Shown in pieces: positions 44,747 to 53,933 of a stretch of DNA of 64,000 nucleotides. The stretch comes from CAZXYS01 sp964645005 (GTDB lineage: Bacteria > Bacteroidota > Ignavibacteria > Kapaibacteriales > UBA2268): contig CAZXYS010000016.1 of the NCBI GenBank assembly GCA_964645005.1, forward strand, positions 21,135-85,134, given 5' to 3'. The translations under genes and the position numbers were made by a program. The stretch's first letter is position 1; the number at the start of each line of letters is the position of its first letter. Under the pieces are notes generated by a model. It had not been told where the DNA came from and ran no database searches. It saw only the letters and a list, made by a program, of their open reading frames with translations.

Positions 44747-46216
44747 CTACCTCACCTTTTCCAATGCCCACTTAAATACCTTAATATATTCCATAGCAGT
44801 TTCCCCGGAAGAAAATTCCTTCTTCATAGCATTTTTCCTTATCAGATCCCAGTGCGGATGAAATTCATACAGTCGCAGCGCTCTGTTAATAGCATTTTCC
44901 ATATCCACCGGCGCCGGTTTTCTAAACAGGAAACCCGTGCCTTCCGCTGTATTGTAGTTATACTCTTCAACGGTATCTGCTAATCCTCCGGTAGCACGTA
45001 CAACTGGGATGGTACCGTATTTCATAGCGTATAACTGTGTAAGCCCGCAGGGTTCGAAAAGCGACGGCATCAAAATGTAATCGCTGCAGGCTATAACCTT
45101 ATGCGCCAGCGCATTATTATAACCAATATAAATCATTGTTAGTTCAGGATATTTTTCTGCTATTTTGTCAAAATATTTATGATGTTCCAAATCGCCGGAG
45201 CCAATCATTGCAAACCGAAACTTACCCTCCTTCAGAAAATTCTCGAGCCTGCTGCGCAAAAGGTCTATCCCTTTCTGATGAGTTAAACGGGTTACCATAC
45301 CTATCAAAGGCATATCAAGATTATCCACCTCCGAATAGCCGTAACTCTTCAGAAAATCATACTTGTTTTCTTTTTTCGCCTGAATATTTTCAGAATTGTA
45401 TTTGTACCTAATATATTTATCATTTACAGGATTCCAATCATTATAATATACACCATTGAGAACACCAATTATATCCGCCCCCCGCAGATTCAGCACATCC
45501 TGCAAACCATGCCCGTATTCTTCAGTGCGTATCTCTTTTGCGTAAGTAGTGCTGACCGTCGTGATCTTATCGGCGAACATTATACCTGCCTTCATGGCAT
45601 TTACCCATCCATGAAACTCCATCCAGCTTCCCGGGTAAAACTGATGCACCCCGAATCCGGAAAATTGCATCGCGCGATCAGGGTAAAACCATCCTTGATA
45701 TGCCAGATTATGAATAGTAAATACCCCTGCCGTCCTTGAAAACAAAGGATGAGTGCGGTAATGCGACTTCAGAAAAGCCATTGCAAACGCCGAATGGAAA
45801 TCATGTGCATGGACTATATCCGGCTTGAACTGCAATGCTCTTGCAGTTTCAAAAACTGCCCGGCTGAAAAATATGAATCTCCTGTCATTATCTGGATATT
45901 CATCAGGATCGCCGTATATTTCCGGTCTGTCAAAATAATCTTTATTTTCTATTAAATAAACAGGCACTCTCGCCCCAGGCATTGTCCCTTCCCAGAGCCG
46001 TGCGAATTCCATCCATCCCCCAATTGGCACATACAGTATCTTATTTGTTGGTATAAATCCGTAGTGTTCTACATCTATAAATTCATACTTAGGCATTACC
46101 ACGATCACATTTTGCCCGTGCCGGTTCCATTCCATCGGCAGCGAATGCGTCACATCCGCCAGTCCACCGGTCTTTGCAAAAGGAGTAACTTCAGCCGAAG
46201 CAAGTAAAATATTCAT
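44747..46216 (-). CDS. glgA: Glycogen (starch) synthase GlgA
   Basis: 489 residues, GT5 family. N-terminal ADP-glucose loop KTGGLADV at residues 15-22, HAHDFHSAFA, and the C-terminal Rossmann half with GMVTRLTHQKGIDLL and SLFEPCGLTQLYAMKYG, containing the E-x7-E-type catalytic loop. It extends alpha-1,4-glucan from ADP-glucose in the cytoplasm. The secreted GH31 alpha-glucosidase at 53.9 kb may act on related glucans, but there is no operon link. No glgB or glgC is nearby. Confidence 0.97.
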   Translation of the reverse strand: MNILLASAEVTPFAKTGGLADVTHSLPMEWNRHGQNVIVVMPKYEFIDVEHYGFIPTNKILYVPIGGWMEFARLWEGTMPGARVPVYLIENKDYFDRPEIYGDPDEYPDNDRRFIFFSRAVFETARALQFKPDIVHAHDFHSAFAMAFLKSHYRTHPLFSRTAGVFTIHNLAYQGWFYPDRAMQFSGFGVHQFYPGSWMEFHGWVNAMKAGIMFADKITTVSTTYAKEIRTEEYGHGLQDVLNLRGADIIGVLNGVYYNDWNPVNDKYIRYKYNSENIQAKKENKYDFLKSYGYSEVDNLDMPLIGMVTRLTHQKGIDLLRSRLENFLKEGKFRFAMIGSGDLEHHKYFDKIAEKYPELTMIYIGYNNALAHKVIACSDYILMPSLFEPCGLTQLYAMKYGTIPVVRATGGLADTVEEYNYNTAEGTGFLFRKPAPVDMENAINRALRLYEFHPHWDLIRKNAMKKEFSSGETAMEYIKVFKWALEKVR

Positions 46217-46363
46217 GAGCCATTTACATCAAAAATCATACATATTCGATTGCCTAACAAAAAATTTAAAACGGGATTATTATCTGCAACTTGATAATTC
46301 TATAATATTAATTTTCTTTAACGTCCCGTTTATTAAGTTACAAATATAAAGAATTGACGTCAA

Positions 46364-47215
46364 TTATAATGGATTGCATACAAAAGTCTTAAATTCTTTA
46401 AAGTTACCGGCGGCGGCACGGCACTTTTTCTCCGATTCAAATAACCCGTAGACTGCTGAACCGCTGCCGGTTAGCATGGCAAAAAGAGCGCCATTTTCAT
46501 ATAGTTTGTCTTTTATATCGGCTATACCAGGATATATATTAAAGACATATTCTTCAAAATCATTGAAAATATATTTGCGTAATTCATCAACTTTATTATT
46601 ATAGCTTGATATATACTTAACAAGATCAGCAGGTTTTTTTTCGGCGGCGCCTCGGTTCAAAGCCCGATATGCTTCGGCGGTAATTACTTCTATTTCAGGA
46701 AAGACTATCAACAAAAAGTAGGGGAGATCGATGTCGAAAAATTTTAAAATATCACCTCTGCCTGCAGCTAAAGCGGAACCTTCACGCAGAAAAAACGGCA
46801 CATCCATGCCAAGTTTAACTGCTGTATCTTGTAATTCGTTTATTGACAAGGACATATCCCACATTTCATTCAGGGCGAGAATCGTTTGCGCTGCATCGGA
46901 ACTGCCTCCGCCTAATCCGGCACCGCTGGGAATATTCTTATTTAATGTAATTTTTGCATTATTTTCTCTGGATATTTTAAGTTTTTTTAACATATTTGCA
47001 GCTTTATAGATGATGTTTTCCTTTTCAGGAACGATTGAAGGGTTGGAAATAACTTTGATTTCATCTGATTCATCAAAAGTTATTTCGTCAAATATAGTAA
47101 TTTTTAACATAAATGTATTTATATCATGGTAGCCGTCGGGACGCTTTCTGAGGACTTCAAGTCCGAGATTGATCTTCGCCGGCGCGGATTTTCGAATATA
47201 AGTTTTTATTGACAT
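46364..47215 (-). CDS. ispE: 4-diphosphocytidyl-2-C-methyl-D-erythritol kinase
   Basis: 283 residues from the ATG at 47215, which gives the family N-terminus SAPAKINLGLEVLRKRPDGYH; the frame is open to 47311 but that extension would overlap the divergent neighbour's start. GHMP-kinase motifs: PSGAGLGGGSSDAA (ATP loop) and AMLTGSGSAVYGLF. IspE phosphorylates CDP-methylerythritol in the non-mevalonate isoprenoid pathway. It is divergent from a polyprenol-kinase-like gene with only 17 bases between starts, so the promoters must overlap the neighbouring coding starts. Confidence 0.95.
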   Translation of the reverse strand: MSIKTYIRKSAPAKINLGLEVLRKRPDGYHDINTFMLKITIFDEITFDESDEIKVISNPSIVPEKENIIYKAANMLKKLKISRENNAKITLNKNIPSGAGLGGGSSDAAQTILALNEMWDMSLSINELQDTAVKLGMDVPFFLREGSALAAGRGDILKFFDIDLPYFLLIVFPEIEVITAEAYRALNRGAAEKKPADLVKYISSYNNKVDELRKYIFNDFEEYVFNIYPGIADIKDKLYENGALFAMLTGSGSAVYGLFESEKKCRAAAGNFKEFKTFVCNPL

Positions 47216-47232
47216 ATATACTCTGGTAAAAA

Positions 47233-47952
47233 ATGAATAAAATTTACGAACAATATAAGGTTCCTTCGGGAAGTTTAAAAACAGAAATGGTAGAACTCGA
47301 TAAAGTTTCATACAGAAAAGAAATTTTTAGAAAATCCATACACATGTGCTCTCTTTCAATTCCGGTCATTTATATCTATGTAACGCAGGAAACTGCCCTT
47401 ATGGTACTGGTTCCACTCTGCATACTGGCTATAGTTATTGATTTTATGAGCAGAAAACCGAATATCGTTCAAAAGTTCATGCACAGCTTATTTGGTGATA
47501 TACTTCGTCCCCATGAAAAGAAGGGGGGCTTTGGATTAAACGGCGCCTCGTGGGTGTTAATATCAGCAATTGTTTGTGTTGTTATTTTTCCAAAGTTGAT
47601 AACAGTCACCGGATTTACGATATTGATTATTTCAGACCTTTCTGCCGCATTGATTGGAAAAAAATGGGGTAAAACAAATTTCCTTGATAAATCCTTCGAA
47701 GGTTCCACTGCTTTTGTTATAACTGCAATGATAGTGGTAACTGTCTGGGGGAAGATTTTCCAGCTGCCTCTTTCATACTTTCTGATCGGTTACTTTGCAA
47801 GTATTGTCGGAGCTGTTTTTGAGGCATCATCCACAAGATTCAAAATCGACGACAATCTTGCTATTCCCGTAAGCATTGGTTTTATCATGTGGTTCGGGAA
47901 TGAAATTGCAAAAGTTATAAATGCTTCTTATCTTGATAAAATTATATTTTAA
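47233..47952 (+). CDS. Diacylglycerol/polyprenol kinase-family membrane protein
   Basis: 239 residues with about six transmembrane helices. The dolichol/phytol kinase family (SEC59/VTE5-like) pattern is present: EIFRKSIHMCSLSIPVIY near the start, ISDLSAALIGKKWGK, and KSFEGSTAFVITA as the CTP-binding loop. Members phosphorylate lipid alcohols with CTP. Here the substrate is unknown; the divergent ispE suggests an isoprenoid alcohol, which is inference. The ATG at 47287 is a possible alternative start. It heads a same-strand run of four genes. Confidence 0.85.
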   Translation: MNKIYEQYKVPSGSLKTEMVELDKVSYRKEIFRKSIHMCSLSIPVIYIYVTQETALMVLVPLCILAIVIDFMSRKPNIVQKFMHSLFGDILRPHEKKGGFGLNGASWVLISAIVCVVIFPKLITVTGFTILIISDLSAALIGKKWGKTNFLDKSFEGSTAFVITAMIVVTVWGKIFQLPLSYFLIGYFASIVGAVFEASSTRFKIDDNLAIPVSIGFIMWFGNEIAKVINASYLDKIIF

Positions 47953-47967
47953 CAAATTGACAAAAAA

Positions 47968-49002
47968 ATGATCGACCTTAGAAGTGACACTTTTACAATC
48001 CCAACTGAAGGGATGAGAAAAGCTATTTTTGAAGCGCCCGTCGGCGACGATGTTTTCGGCGAAGACCCTTCCGTCAACGAATTGCAGGAATATGCAGCTC
48101 ATATCACGGGCAAGGAAGCGGCTTTGTATGTACCGTCAGGTGTTATGGGGAATCAGATAAGTCTCGCCGTATTGACTACTACAGGCGAAGAAGCCATAAT
48201 AGAATCCGACGCCCATATTTTCTTTTATGAAGCGGCGTCGCCTTCGGTAATATCAAGGATTCAACTCAGATGCATTCCCTCGGAAAGAGGTATGATGCCC
48301 ATTGAAGAGATCAAAAAGGCTGTCCGCCCGGAAGATGCTCATTTTCCGCAGACATCTCTTATCTGTATCGAAAATACACATAATCGGCATGGCGGCTCGA
48401 TTATTCCACTCGATTACATAAAAGAAGTAGAGCAAATCGTCATAGAAAATGGGCTAAAATATCACTGTGACGGCGCTCGCTTATGGCATGCCAGCACCGC
48501 TGCAGGTATATCTCTTAATGAATATTGTGAACCATTCGATACAGTGTCTCTCTGTCTGTCAAAAGGGCTGGGAGCGCCAGTGGGCTCAGTCATTGTAGGT
48601 TCTAAAGATAATATCAAAAAGGCACACAAATGGCGGAAAATGCTAGGCGGCGGTATGCGCCAGGCTGGTATTATTGCTGCTGCAGGGCTTTACGCTATCA
48701 AAAATCATTTCCACCTGCTGCCGGAAACTCACAATAATACCAGGTATTTCGCTAATTTGATCCATGAATCCGAATTTATTGAACTCGATCCCGAAACTGT
48801 AGAAACCAATATCATTGTTTTCCGGCATACCGATAATATTGATTCCAACGAACTCGTGGAGGAATGCAAAAATCAGGGACTCCTTATACTATCAATTGGA
48901 AATAATATGATACGCGCAGTCTTCCATTTCCAAATAAGCGAGAAACAAACAAAAGAAGCAGCAGAGATAATCAAAGACGTTACAGCAGACATTGCTAAAT
49001 GA
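47968..49002 (+). CDS. ltaE: Low-specificity L-threonine aldolase
   Basis: 344 residues, PLP fold type I. Starts MIDLRSDTFTIPTEGM as in the family; GDDVFGEDPSVNELQEYAA, NTHNRHGG and CDGARLWHAS are conserved; the PLP Lys is in SLCLSKGLGAPVGS. It cleaves threonine or allo-threonine to glycine and acetaldehyde. It follows the kinase-like gene by 15 bases, so co-transcription is likely. Confidence 0.95.
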   Translation: MIDLRSDTFTIPTEGMRKAIFEAPVGDDVFGEDPSVNELQEYAAHITGKEAALYVPSGVMGNQISLAVLTTTGEEAIIESDAHIFFYEAASPSVISRIQLRCIPSERGMMPIEEIKKAVRPEDAHFPQTSLICIENTHNRHGGSIIPLDYIKEVEQIVIENGLKYHCDGARLWHASTAAGISLNEYCEPFDTVSLCLSKGLGAPVGSVIVGSKDNIKKAHKWRKMLGGGMRQAGIIAAAGLYAIKNHFHLLPETHNNTRYFANLIHESEFIELDPETVETNIIVFRHTDNIDSNELVEECKNQGLLILSIGNNMIRAVFHFQISEKQTKEAAEIIKDVTADIAK

Positions 49003-49040
49003 ATTCTATAACATGTTGAATAATAAGATATTTAAGCGAA

Positions 49041-49526
49041 ATGGCTAATAGTAAAAAAGAAATAGAAGCTAAATTAATTAAATCATTGCAATTATATAAG
49101 TATAAGCTATCCGGCAAAGTCAAATTCGCCGAAGTAGATTCATACGGCGTTGTCCACAACCTGCAATATTTCTTCTGGCTCGAATGGGCGCGGACGGAAT
49201 ATCTGAGTAATTTAAGCAAATCAATAAAACCGAATGACTTAATATGGAAATACCCTATTATGATGGTGCATGCGGAAGCCGATTATTTTAATTCCATCGG
49301 CTTCGGCGATGAATATGAAATCTATACCCGCGTAAAATTCATAAAGGATTCGTCTATCGGATTTGAAAATATAATACTTACGAAGGGTCAGAAAATTCTT
49401 ATGAAGGCTTCCGCAATTCTTGTGCATCTTAATCCTGAAGAAAGAAAACCCGCATCAGTACCGGATTTCTTGAGAGAACTTATCCTTGACTTCGAGCAAG
49501 ATACCGTACAATTACCTGAAAAATAA
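49041..49526 (+). CDS. 4HBT-family acyl-CoA thioesterase
   Basis: 161 residues, single hotdog fold. KFAEVDSYGVVHNLQYFFWLEWAR is the 4HBT/YbgC active-site segment with the catalytic-type Asp and the H-N pair, followed by the long helix. Acts on acyl- or aryl-CoA in the cytoplasm; substrate unknown. 38 bases after ltaE and 32 before the glycosidase gene, in one orientation. Confidence 0.9.
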   Translation: MANSKKEIEAKLIKSLQLYKYKLSGKVKFAEVDSYGVVHNLQYFFWLEWARTEYLSNLSKSIKPNDLIWKYPIMMVHAEADYFNSIGFGDEYEIYTRVKFIKDSSIGFENIILTKGQKILMKASAILVHLNPEERKPASVPDFLRELILDFEQDTVQLPEK

Positions 49527-49558
49527 AATAATTAGTATAATTCCTGAGAGAATGATTT

Positions 49559-51103
49559 ATGAAATCAATAGAAAAATTCACATCCGCCGAACTTGCAGCC
49601 CAATGCGTGATGGGCAGAATATCGGCAGACCATTACTACGCTGATGCCAGATATAAATTCAATATACAACAATTGATAGAAGCCGGCATGGGCGGTTTCT
49701 GCGTTTTCAAAGGGATTGTCGACGAAACACGCCGTATGCTTGATGAATTGCAGATGGATACCGATATACCACTGATTTTCGCTGCGGATTATGAAAACGG
49801 CTTGCTAATGCGGCTTAACAACGGCTCGCCATTTCCGCATGCCATGGCTATAGGCAAGAACGAGCCGGAGAAAACTTACGAGATAGGAAAAGCAATAGCC
49901 GAGGAAATGAAATTTGTCGGAGTGCACTGGAATTTTGCCCCCGTCTGCGATATAAATTCAAATGTTGATAATCCTATAATCAACATACGTTCATTCGGGG
50001 AGGACGAGAAAACCGTATCAGAGCATGTTTCGGCTTATATCCGTGGTTTACAGTCACAAAAGGCAGCAGCATGCGCCAAGCATTTCCCCGGACATGGCGA
50101 TACCGATGTCGATTCACATCTGGCGCTGCCGATTCTGAATAAATCCCTCGATGACATAAATAAATTTGAACTGGCACCTTTCCGAAAATCCATAGAAGAG
50201 GGCGTAAAATCTATCATGCCCGGGCATTTATCCGTGCCCGCAATGGATGATTCCGGAATGCCCGCTTCATTATCTGAAAAAGTCATCAAGACCTATATTA
50301 ATGATGAGCTTAACTATGACGGAATAGTCGTTACCGACGCTATGGATATGAAATCCATCACCGACAGCTATTCTTCCGGCGAGGCAGCAATCAAGGCAAT
50401 TAACGCAGGCGCCAATCTCATTCTTTTGCCTCCTGATCCCGGAGAAGCCATAAAAAGCTTAACCGAAAAAGCTGATAAAACCAATGAATTTAAGGAAAAA
50501 TTAAAAATCTCAGCAAATAAAATCATTGCTCTTAAAAAATGGTGTGGACTGACAGCATATTTACCTCCATTAGAAGAGCCCCAGACAAAAACATTCGAAC
50601 AAAATGAAAAGCTTGCTCTTAATGTTGCTTACAACGCCGTTAACTATCATGGGGATACTTCCCTGATCCCGCTTGCTGAAGACAAAGATCTCGCCGGTCT
50701 CGCGCTCGTTACAGGTGAGGACCTCGACCCGGGCGTATTCTTCTTCAAAATGCTTGCCCAGGCTGTTGAAAATAATGCCGACTTCGGCTTCATCGACACT
50801 TCCATCAAAGATGATGAAGTAGAGGAACTAAAAAATAACCTCAAACACGCCGAAATGCTCATCCTGCCCGTACTCGTTGGCAGAAGAGCTGTCCAGGGCA
50901 AAGCAACCATCCCCGAAAAAATGAAAAATGTGATCCCCGAACTCGCCGAAGGTCGCCCTGTCATAGCTATAATTTTAGGCAATCCTTACGTAAAAGAAAA
51001 TATACCCGCCGATCTGTATATAGACATGTATTCGGATTCTAAATCGTCCATAGCCGCATCAGTAATGGCATTGTCAGGAAGGAATCCGGACTATTATCAA
51101 TAG
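49559..51103 (+). CDS. Family 3 glycoside hydrolase, beta-N-acetylhexosaminidase (NagZ-like)
   Basis: 514 residues. (alpha/beta)8 barrel with HWNFAPVCDINSN, SFGEDEKTVSEHVSAYIRGLQ, the NagZ signature KHFPGHGDTDVDSHLALP carrying the Asp-His acid/base dyad, and VVTDAMDMKSI with the nucleophile Asp. A second C-terminal domain (about 340-514) is present, longer than in E. coli NagZ. No signal peptide, so cytoplasmic recycling of peptidoglycan GlcNAc is the best guess. Last of the run starting at 47233. Confidence 0.92.
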   Translation: MKSIEKFTSAELAAQCVMGRISADHYYADARYKFNIQQLIEAGMGGFCVFKGIVDETRRMLDELQMDTDIPLIFAADYENGLLMRLNNGSPFPHAMAIGKNEPEKTYEIGKAIAEEMKFVGVHWNFAPVCDINSNVDNPIINIRSFGEDEKTVSEHVSAYIRGLQSQKAAACAKHFPGHGDTDVDSHLALPILNKSLDDINKFELAPFRKSIEEGVKSIMPGHLSVPAMDDSGMPASLSEKVIKTYINDELNYDGIVVTDAMDMKSITDSYSSGEAAIKAINAGANLILLPPDPGEAIKSLTEKADKTNEFKEKLKISANKIIALKKWCGLTAYLPPLEEPQTKTFEQNEKLALNVAYNAVNYHGDTSLIPLAEDKDLAGLALVTGEDLDPGVFFFKMLAQAVENNADFGFIDTSIKDDEVEELKNNLKHAEMLILPVLVGRRAVQGKATIPEKMKNVIPELAEGRPVIAIILGNPYVKENIPADLYIDMYSDSKSSIAASVMALSGRNPDYYQ

Positions 51104-51211
51104 GACACGAATTTCACGAATTGACGCTAATTATTTAATAAATCAGTGGTTTATTTTGTACCTTCTTAATCGGATTAAATATGACTTTCTTCGAACAGAC
51201 TATGAAGTAAT

Positions 51212-51475
51212 ATGCATAAATATGCTTACATACTATTTTTCCCGCTGTTTGCATTGAGGCAGTCTCGTGTTGCTGAATCATCCACTGAAGAAGATATCAC
51301 ACCAGGTTATGCACTCCTGCATTTGCGCGCCGGCGCTGAACTTGCAGACTGGCTGCAAGTCCATACCGGCGTCGAGAATTTACTAGATAAATTATACCAC
51401 CACCATTTAAGTATAGAGAATTTGCCCGTTATGGGACGAAATTTTTGCTTGCGGGCAAAGCTGGAATTTAATTAA
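51212..51475 (+). pseudogene. Relic of a TonB-dependent receptor C-terminus
   Basis: An 87-codon frame whose residues 16-87 read RQSRVAESSTEEDITPGYALLHLR..., GVENLLDKLYHHHLS and LPVMGRNFCLRAKLEFN. This is the final pair of strands and the GRNF-to-terminal-aromatic motif of a TonB receptor barrel. The first 15 residues do not look like a receptor or a good signal peptide, and about 600 residues of barrel and plug are missing. It is a gene remnant followed at once by repeats R2 and R1. Confidence 0.78.
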
Positions 51476-51525
51476 CCCGGGTTGAGCTTGCGAAATCCCG
51501 CTTTAGCGGGGAATCCGGTATTCAT

Positions 51526-51576
51526 AAGATTCCTGCCCTGCTAAAGCAGGCTCTAAAGACATTTGCAGGAATGACA
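51526..51576. repeat. Dispersed intergenic repeat R2, copy 2
   Basis: Reverse-oriented partner of 13517-13567 (48 of 51 identical by my alignment). It is preceded by another hairpin, ATCCCGCTTTAGCGGGGAAT near 51495-51514, of the same style. Confidence 0.75.
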
Positions 51577-51603
51577 ATATCATATTTTTGATTCAGCCTC
51601 AAT

Positions 51604-51642
51604 TTAGGAATGAGGGAATTCTTCTAATGAATTTTCCGGGTT
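51604..51642. repeat. Dispersed intergenic repeat R1, copy 2
   Basis: Reverse-oriented partner of 17935-17973 (37 of 39 identical by my alignment), only 27 bases from R2 copy 2. The remaining spacer to 51780 is AT-rich with no gene. Confidence 0.75.
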
Positions 51643-51780
51643 TATAATCAAATTATATCAATATAAGATATTGTAATTTATATTTAAATCGGAAATTAAG
51701 CATGGATAAACATTCAGCAATTTGATAATAGTATTCCAAATTTAATTTTTTTTCCAGGCTATGAGATAATCCTGGAAAAT

Positions 51781-52515
51781 TCACCCCAATACAGTCTTCA
51801 AAAACAGTACTATCCCTATAAGAATCAGAAAAATATAAATAAACCTGGTAAAATTCTCAGCCGGTATTTTTTTATTCAATCGGCTGCCGATCAGCATTGA
51901 TACAAAAACCACCGGCAGCGAATATAGAAACAAGGTCAGTACTTCCTGAGTCCAGAATCCCGAAAGACCATGCCCGGAAGCAATAAAAATATTAGTCGGC
52001 AGAAATATCCCCTGAAGAATAGCTCTGAAATTCTGTGGCTGCCAGCCGCGCATAGTTCCGTAAATGATTATCGGTGGTCCGTTGGTATTATAGGCGCCGC
52101 CCAATATCCCTGCTGCTATTCCGAATGGGAATGCAAATTTATTACTTTTCAGTTTCAGAAGCTCTGGTTTGTATAATTTATATATTGAAAAAGAGATAAG
52201 AACTACAGCCAGCACTATTTTAACTATATCCTCGCTTGTTCCTTTCAAATATAGCAAACCTATCGGAATCCCAACTACAGATGATATTATTAATTGGAGC
52301 ACCCCCGGGGCTTTTATTTTTCTCCAGTTTCTTGAAAAAATCATGATAGCAATTAACAAACCAATAAGAGCTACCAGGGGTGTTGCTATTTTAATACTCA
52401 CAAACAAAGCAAGCAGCGGCATAGCTATTAGTGCATCTCCAAAACCGAAAGTTGAACGCGACAGCGTCGAAACAAAGAGTACAGCCAATATTAATATAAA
52501 TTCCGCTTCGAACAT
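51781..52515 (-). CDS. TauE/SafE-family membrane permease
   Basis: 244 residues, about eight transmembrane helices in two halves. GFGDALIAMPLLALF and GGAYNTNGPPIIIYGTMRGW are the two family motifs (G-x-G-x-x-x-x-P and N-G-P-P). Members export or import sulfite, sulfoacetate or related anions; substrate not predictable. Single gene, divergent from serC. Confidence 0.9.
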   Translation of the reverse strand: MFEAEFILILAVLFVSTLSRSTFGFGDALIAMPLLALFVSIKIATPLVALIGLLIAIMIFSRNWRKIKAPGVLQLIISSVVGIPIGLLYLKGTSEDIVKIVLAVVLISFSIYKLYKPELLKLKSNKFAFPFGIAAGILGGAYNTNGPPIIIYGTMRGWQPQNFRAILQGIFLPTNIFIASGHGLSGFWTQEVLTLFLYSLPVVFVSMLIGSRLNKKIPAENFTRFIYIFLILIGIVLFLKTVLG

Positions 52516-52629
52516 CTACGTTAATGCCTGGTTAAAATTTTGAAATTTACTTAAAAAGGAATTCGAATTTAAAACACAAAAATGATAATCAGTGCAATTT
52601 TTTATGAAAAAAAGCTTAAATATATTAAG

Positions 52630-52658
52630 TTTGTTTTTATTGACATCAATAATTTTTG
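52630..52658 (+). promoter_or_regulatory. Candidate promoter of serC
   Basis: TTTG at 52630-52633 and TAATTTTTG at 52650-52658 (one base longer than TAnnTTTG), 16 bases apart. A sigma70-like TTGACA/TATTAT reading exists at 52640-52669 but would start transcription inside the ribosome-binding site, so the Bacteroidota-type reading fits better. Confidence 0.4.
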
Positions 52659-52683
52659 ACAAATATTATTTACAGGAGTAATT

Positions 52684-53769
52684 ATGGCACGAGCATACAA
52701 TTTCGCGGCAGGACCTGCGATTCTTCCGGAACCGGTTCTGGAAGCTACAAGCAAAGCTGTCCTCGACTATAACGGCGTAGGGATGTCTATCATGGAAATG
52801 AGCCACCGTTCGAAAGAATTTGATGAAGTTTTCAAGGATGCCCAGAAAAAAGCACTACAATTAATGGGGCTGTCTGAAGATGAATACGCAGTCCTCTATC
52901 TGGGCGGTGGTGCCAGCACACAGTTCATCATGATACCTATGAATTTTCTTCACAATAAAGCAGATTATATCAATACAGGCTCTTGGTCTAAGAAAGCAAT
53001 CAAGGAAGCTAAAATTGTCGGTGAAACAAATGTGGCAGCTTCTTCCGAAGATACTACATTCAATTATATACCCAAAAACATTCAATTCACACCGGATGCG
53101 GACTATGTTCATATCACAACAAACAATACTATTTACGGAACACAATTTCATAATATGCCGGAAACTGGCAATATTCCTTTGGCAGCCGATATGTCCTCCG
53201 ATATTTTTTCTCGCAAACTGGATTTCTCAAAATATAATCTTATTTATGCCGGTGCACAGAAAAATATCGGTCCTGCCGGCGTGGCACTTGTAGTTGTCAA
53301 AAAAGACTGGGTCGAACAAAAAGCCAAAAAAGAAAATCCGACAATTATGAAATACGCTACACACATCGAGAAAGATTCACTGTTTAATACCCCGCCATGC
53401 GTGAATGTCTATGTAGTCGGACAAACTCTGAAATGGATACTCGATCAGGGCGGTCTTGAAGCTATCGAAGAAAGAAATAAAAATAAGGCAAATATCCTTT
53501 ACGACTTCATCGATGCCAACAATGACTTTTACAAAGGTCACGTCCCCGACAAAGCCGACCGCTCTATGATGAACGTCACCTGGAGAATGGATTCACCCGA
53601 ACTCGAAGCTAAATTCGTTTCCGAAGCCCGTGAAAAATACAACATGACCAATCTAAAAGGTCACAGAAGTGTTGGCGGTTGCAGGGCATCCATCTACAAC
53701 GCTTGCCCGGAAGAATCCATTAAGGCTTTAGTAAAATTTATGGAAGAATTCAAGAAAGAGAATTCTTAA
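52684..53769 (+). CDS. serC: Phosphoserine aminotransferase
   Basis: 361 residues, normal length. Begins ARAYNFAAGPAILPEPVLE; GGGASTQF binds PLP phosphate; the Schiff-base Lys is in YAGAQKNIGPAG; the C-terminus GHRSVGGCRASIYNACPEE is diagnostic. It converts 3-phosphohydroxypyruvate to phosphoserine in serine synthesis and also acts in pyridoxal biosynthesis. CAGGAG lies 6 bases before the ATG. Monocistronic with a clear terminator; serA and serB are not nearby. Confidence 0.98.
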   Translation: MARAYNFAAGPAILPEPVLEATSKAVLDYNGVGMSIMEMSHRSKEFDEVFKDAQKKALQLMGLSEDEYAVLYLGGGASTQFIMIPMNFLHNKADYINTGSWSKKAIKEAKIVGETNVAASSEDTTFNYIPKNIQFTPDADYVHITTNNTIYGTQFHNMPETGNIPLAADMSSDIFSRKLDFSKYNLIYAGAQKNIGPAGVALVVVKKDWVEQKAKKENPTIMKYATHIEKDSLFNTPPCVNVYVVGQTLKWILDQGGLEAIEERNKNKANILYDFIDANNDFYKGHVPDKADRSMMNVTWRMDSPELEAKFVSEAREKYNMTNLKGHRSVGGCRASIYNACPEESIKALVKFMEEFKKENS

Positions 53770-53792
53770 ATATACAAGACTTTTACGTAAAT

Positions 53793-53823
53793 AAAGCTGC
53801 TCTTATCCGGGGCAGCTTTTTTA
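53793..53823 (+). terminator. Intrinsic terminator of serC
   Basis: AAAGCTGC / GCAGCTTT stem with an 11-base loop followed by TTTTA, 23 bases after the serC stop. Confidence 0.85.
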
Positions 53824-53933
53824 TTTTATACAAAAAATATTATATTACTTAATCTTGATTTGGCGATCTTATTATAAGAATATAGAGTATTCATTACAAA
53901 TTGAATTTAATCATTTATGAAATGCGTGGAACA

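Noticed and set aside
47216..47311. N-terminal extension of ispE by 32 codons
   Set aside because: It would precede the conserved family start, overlaps the divergent gene's start and has no supporting motif.
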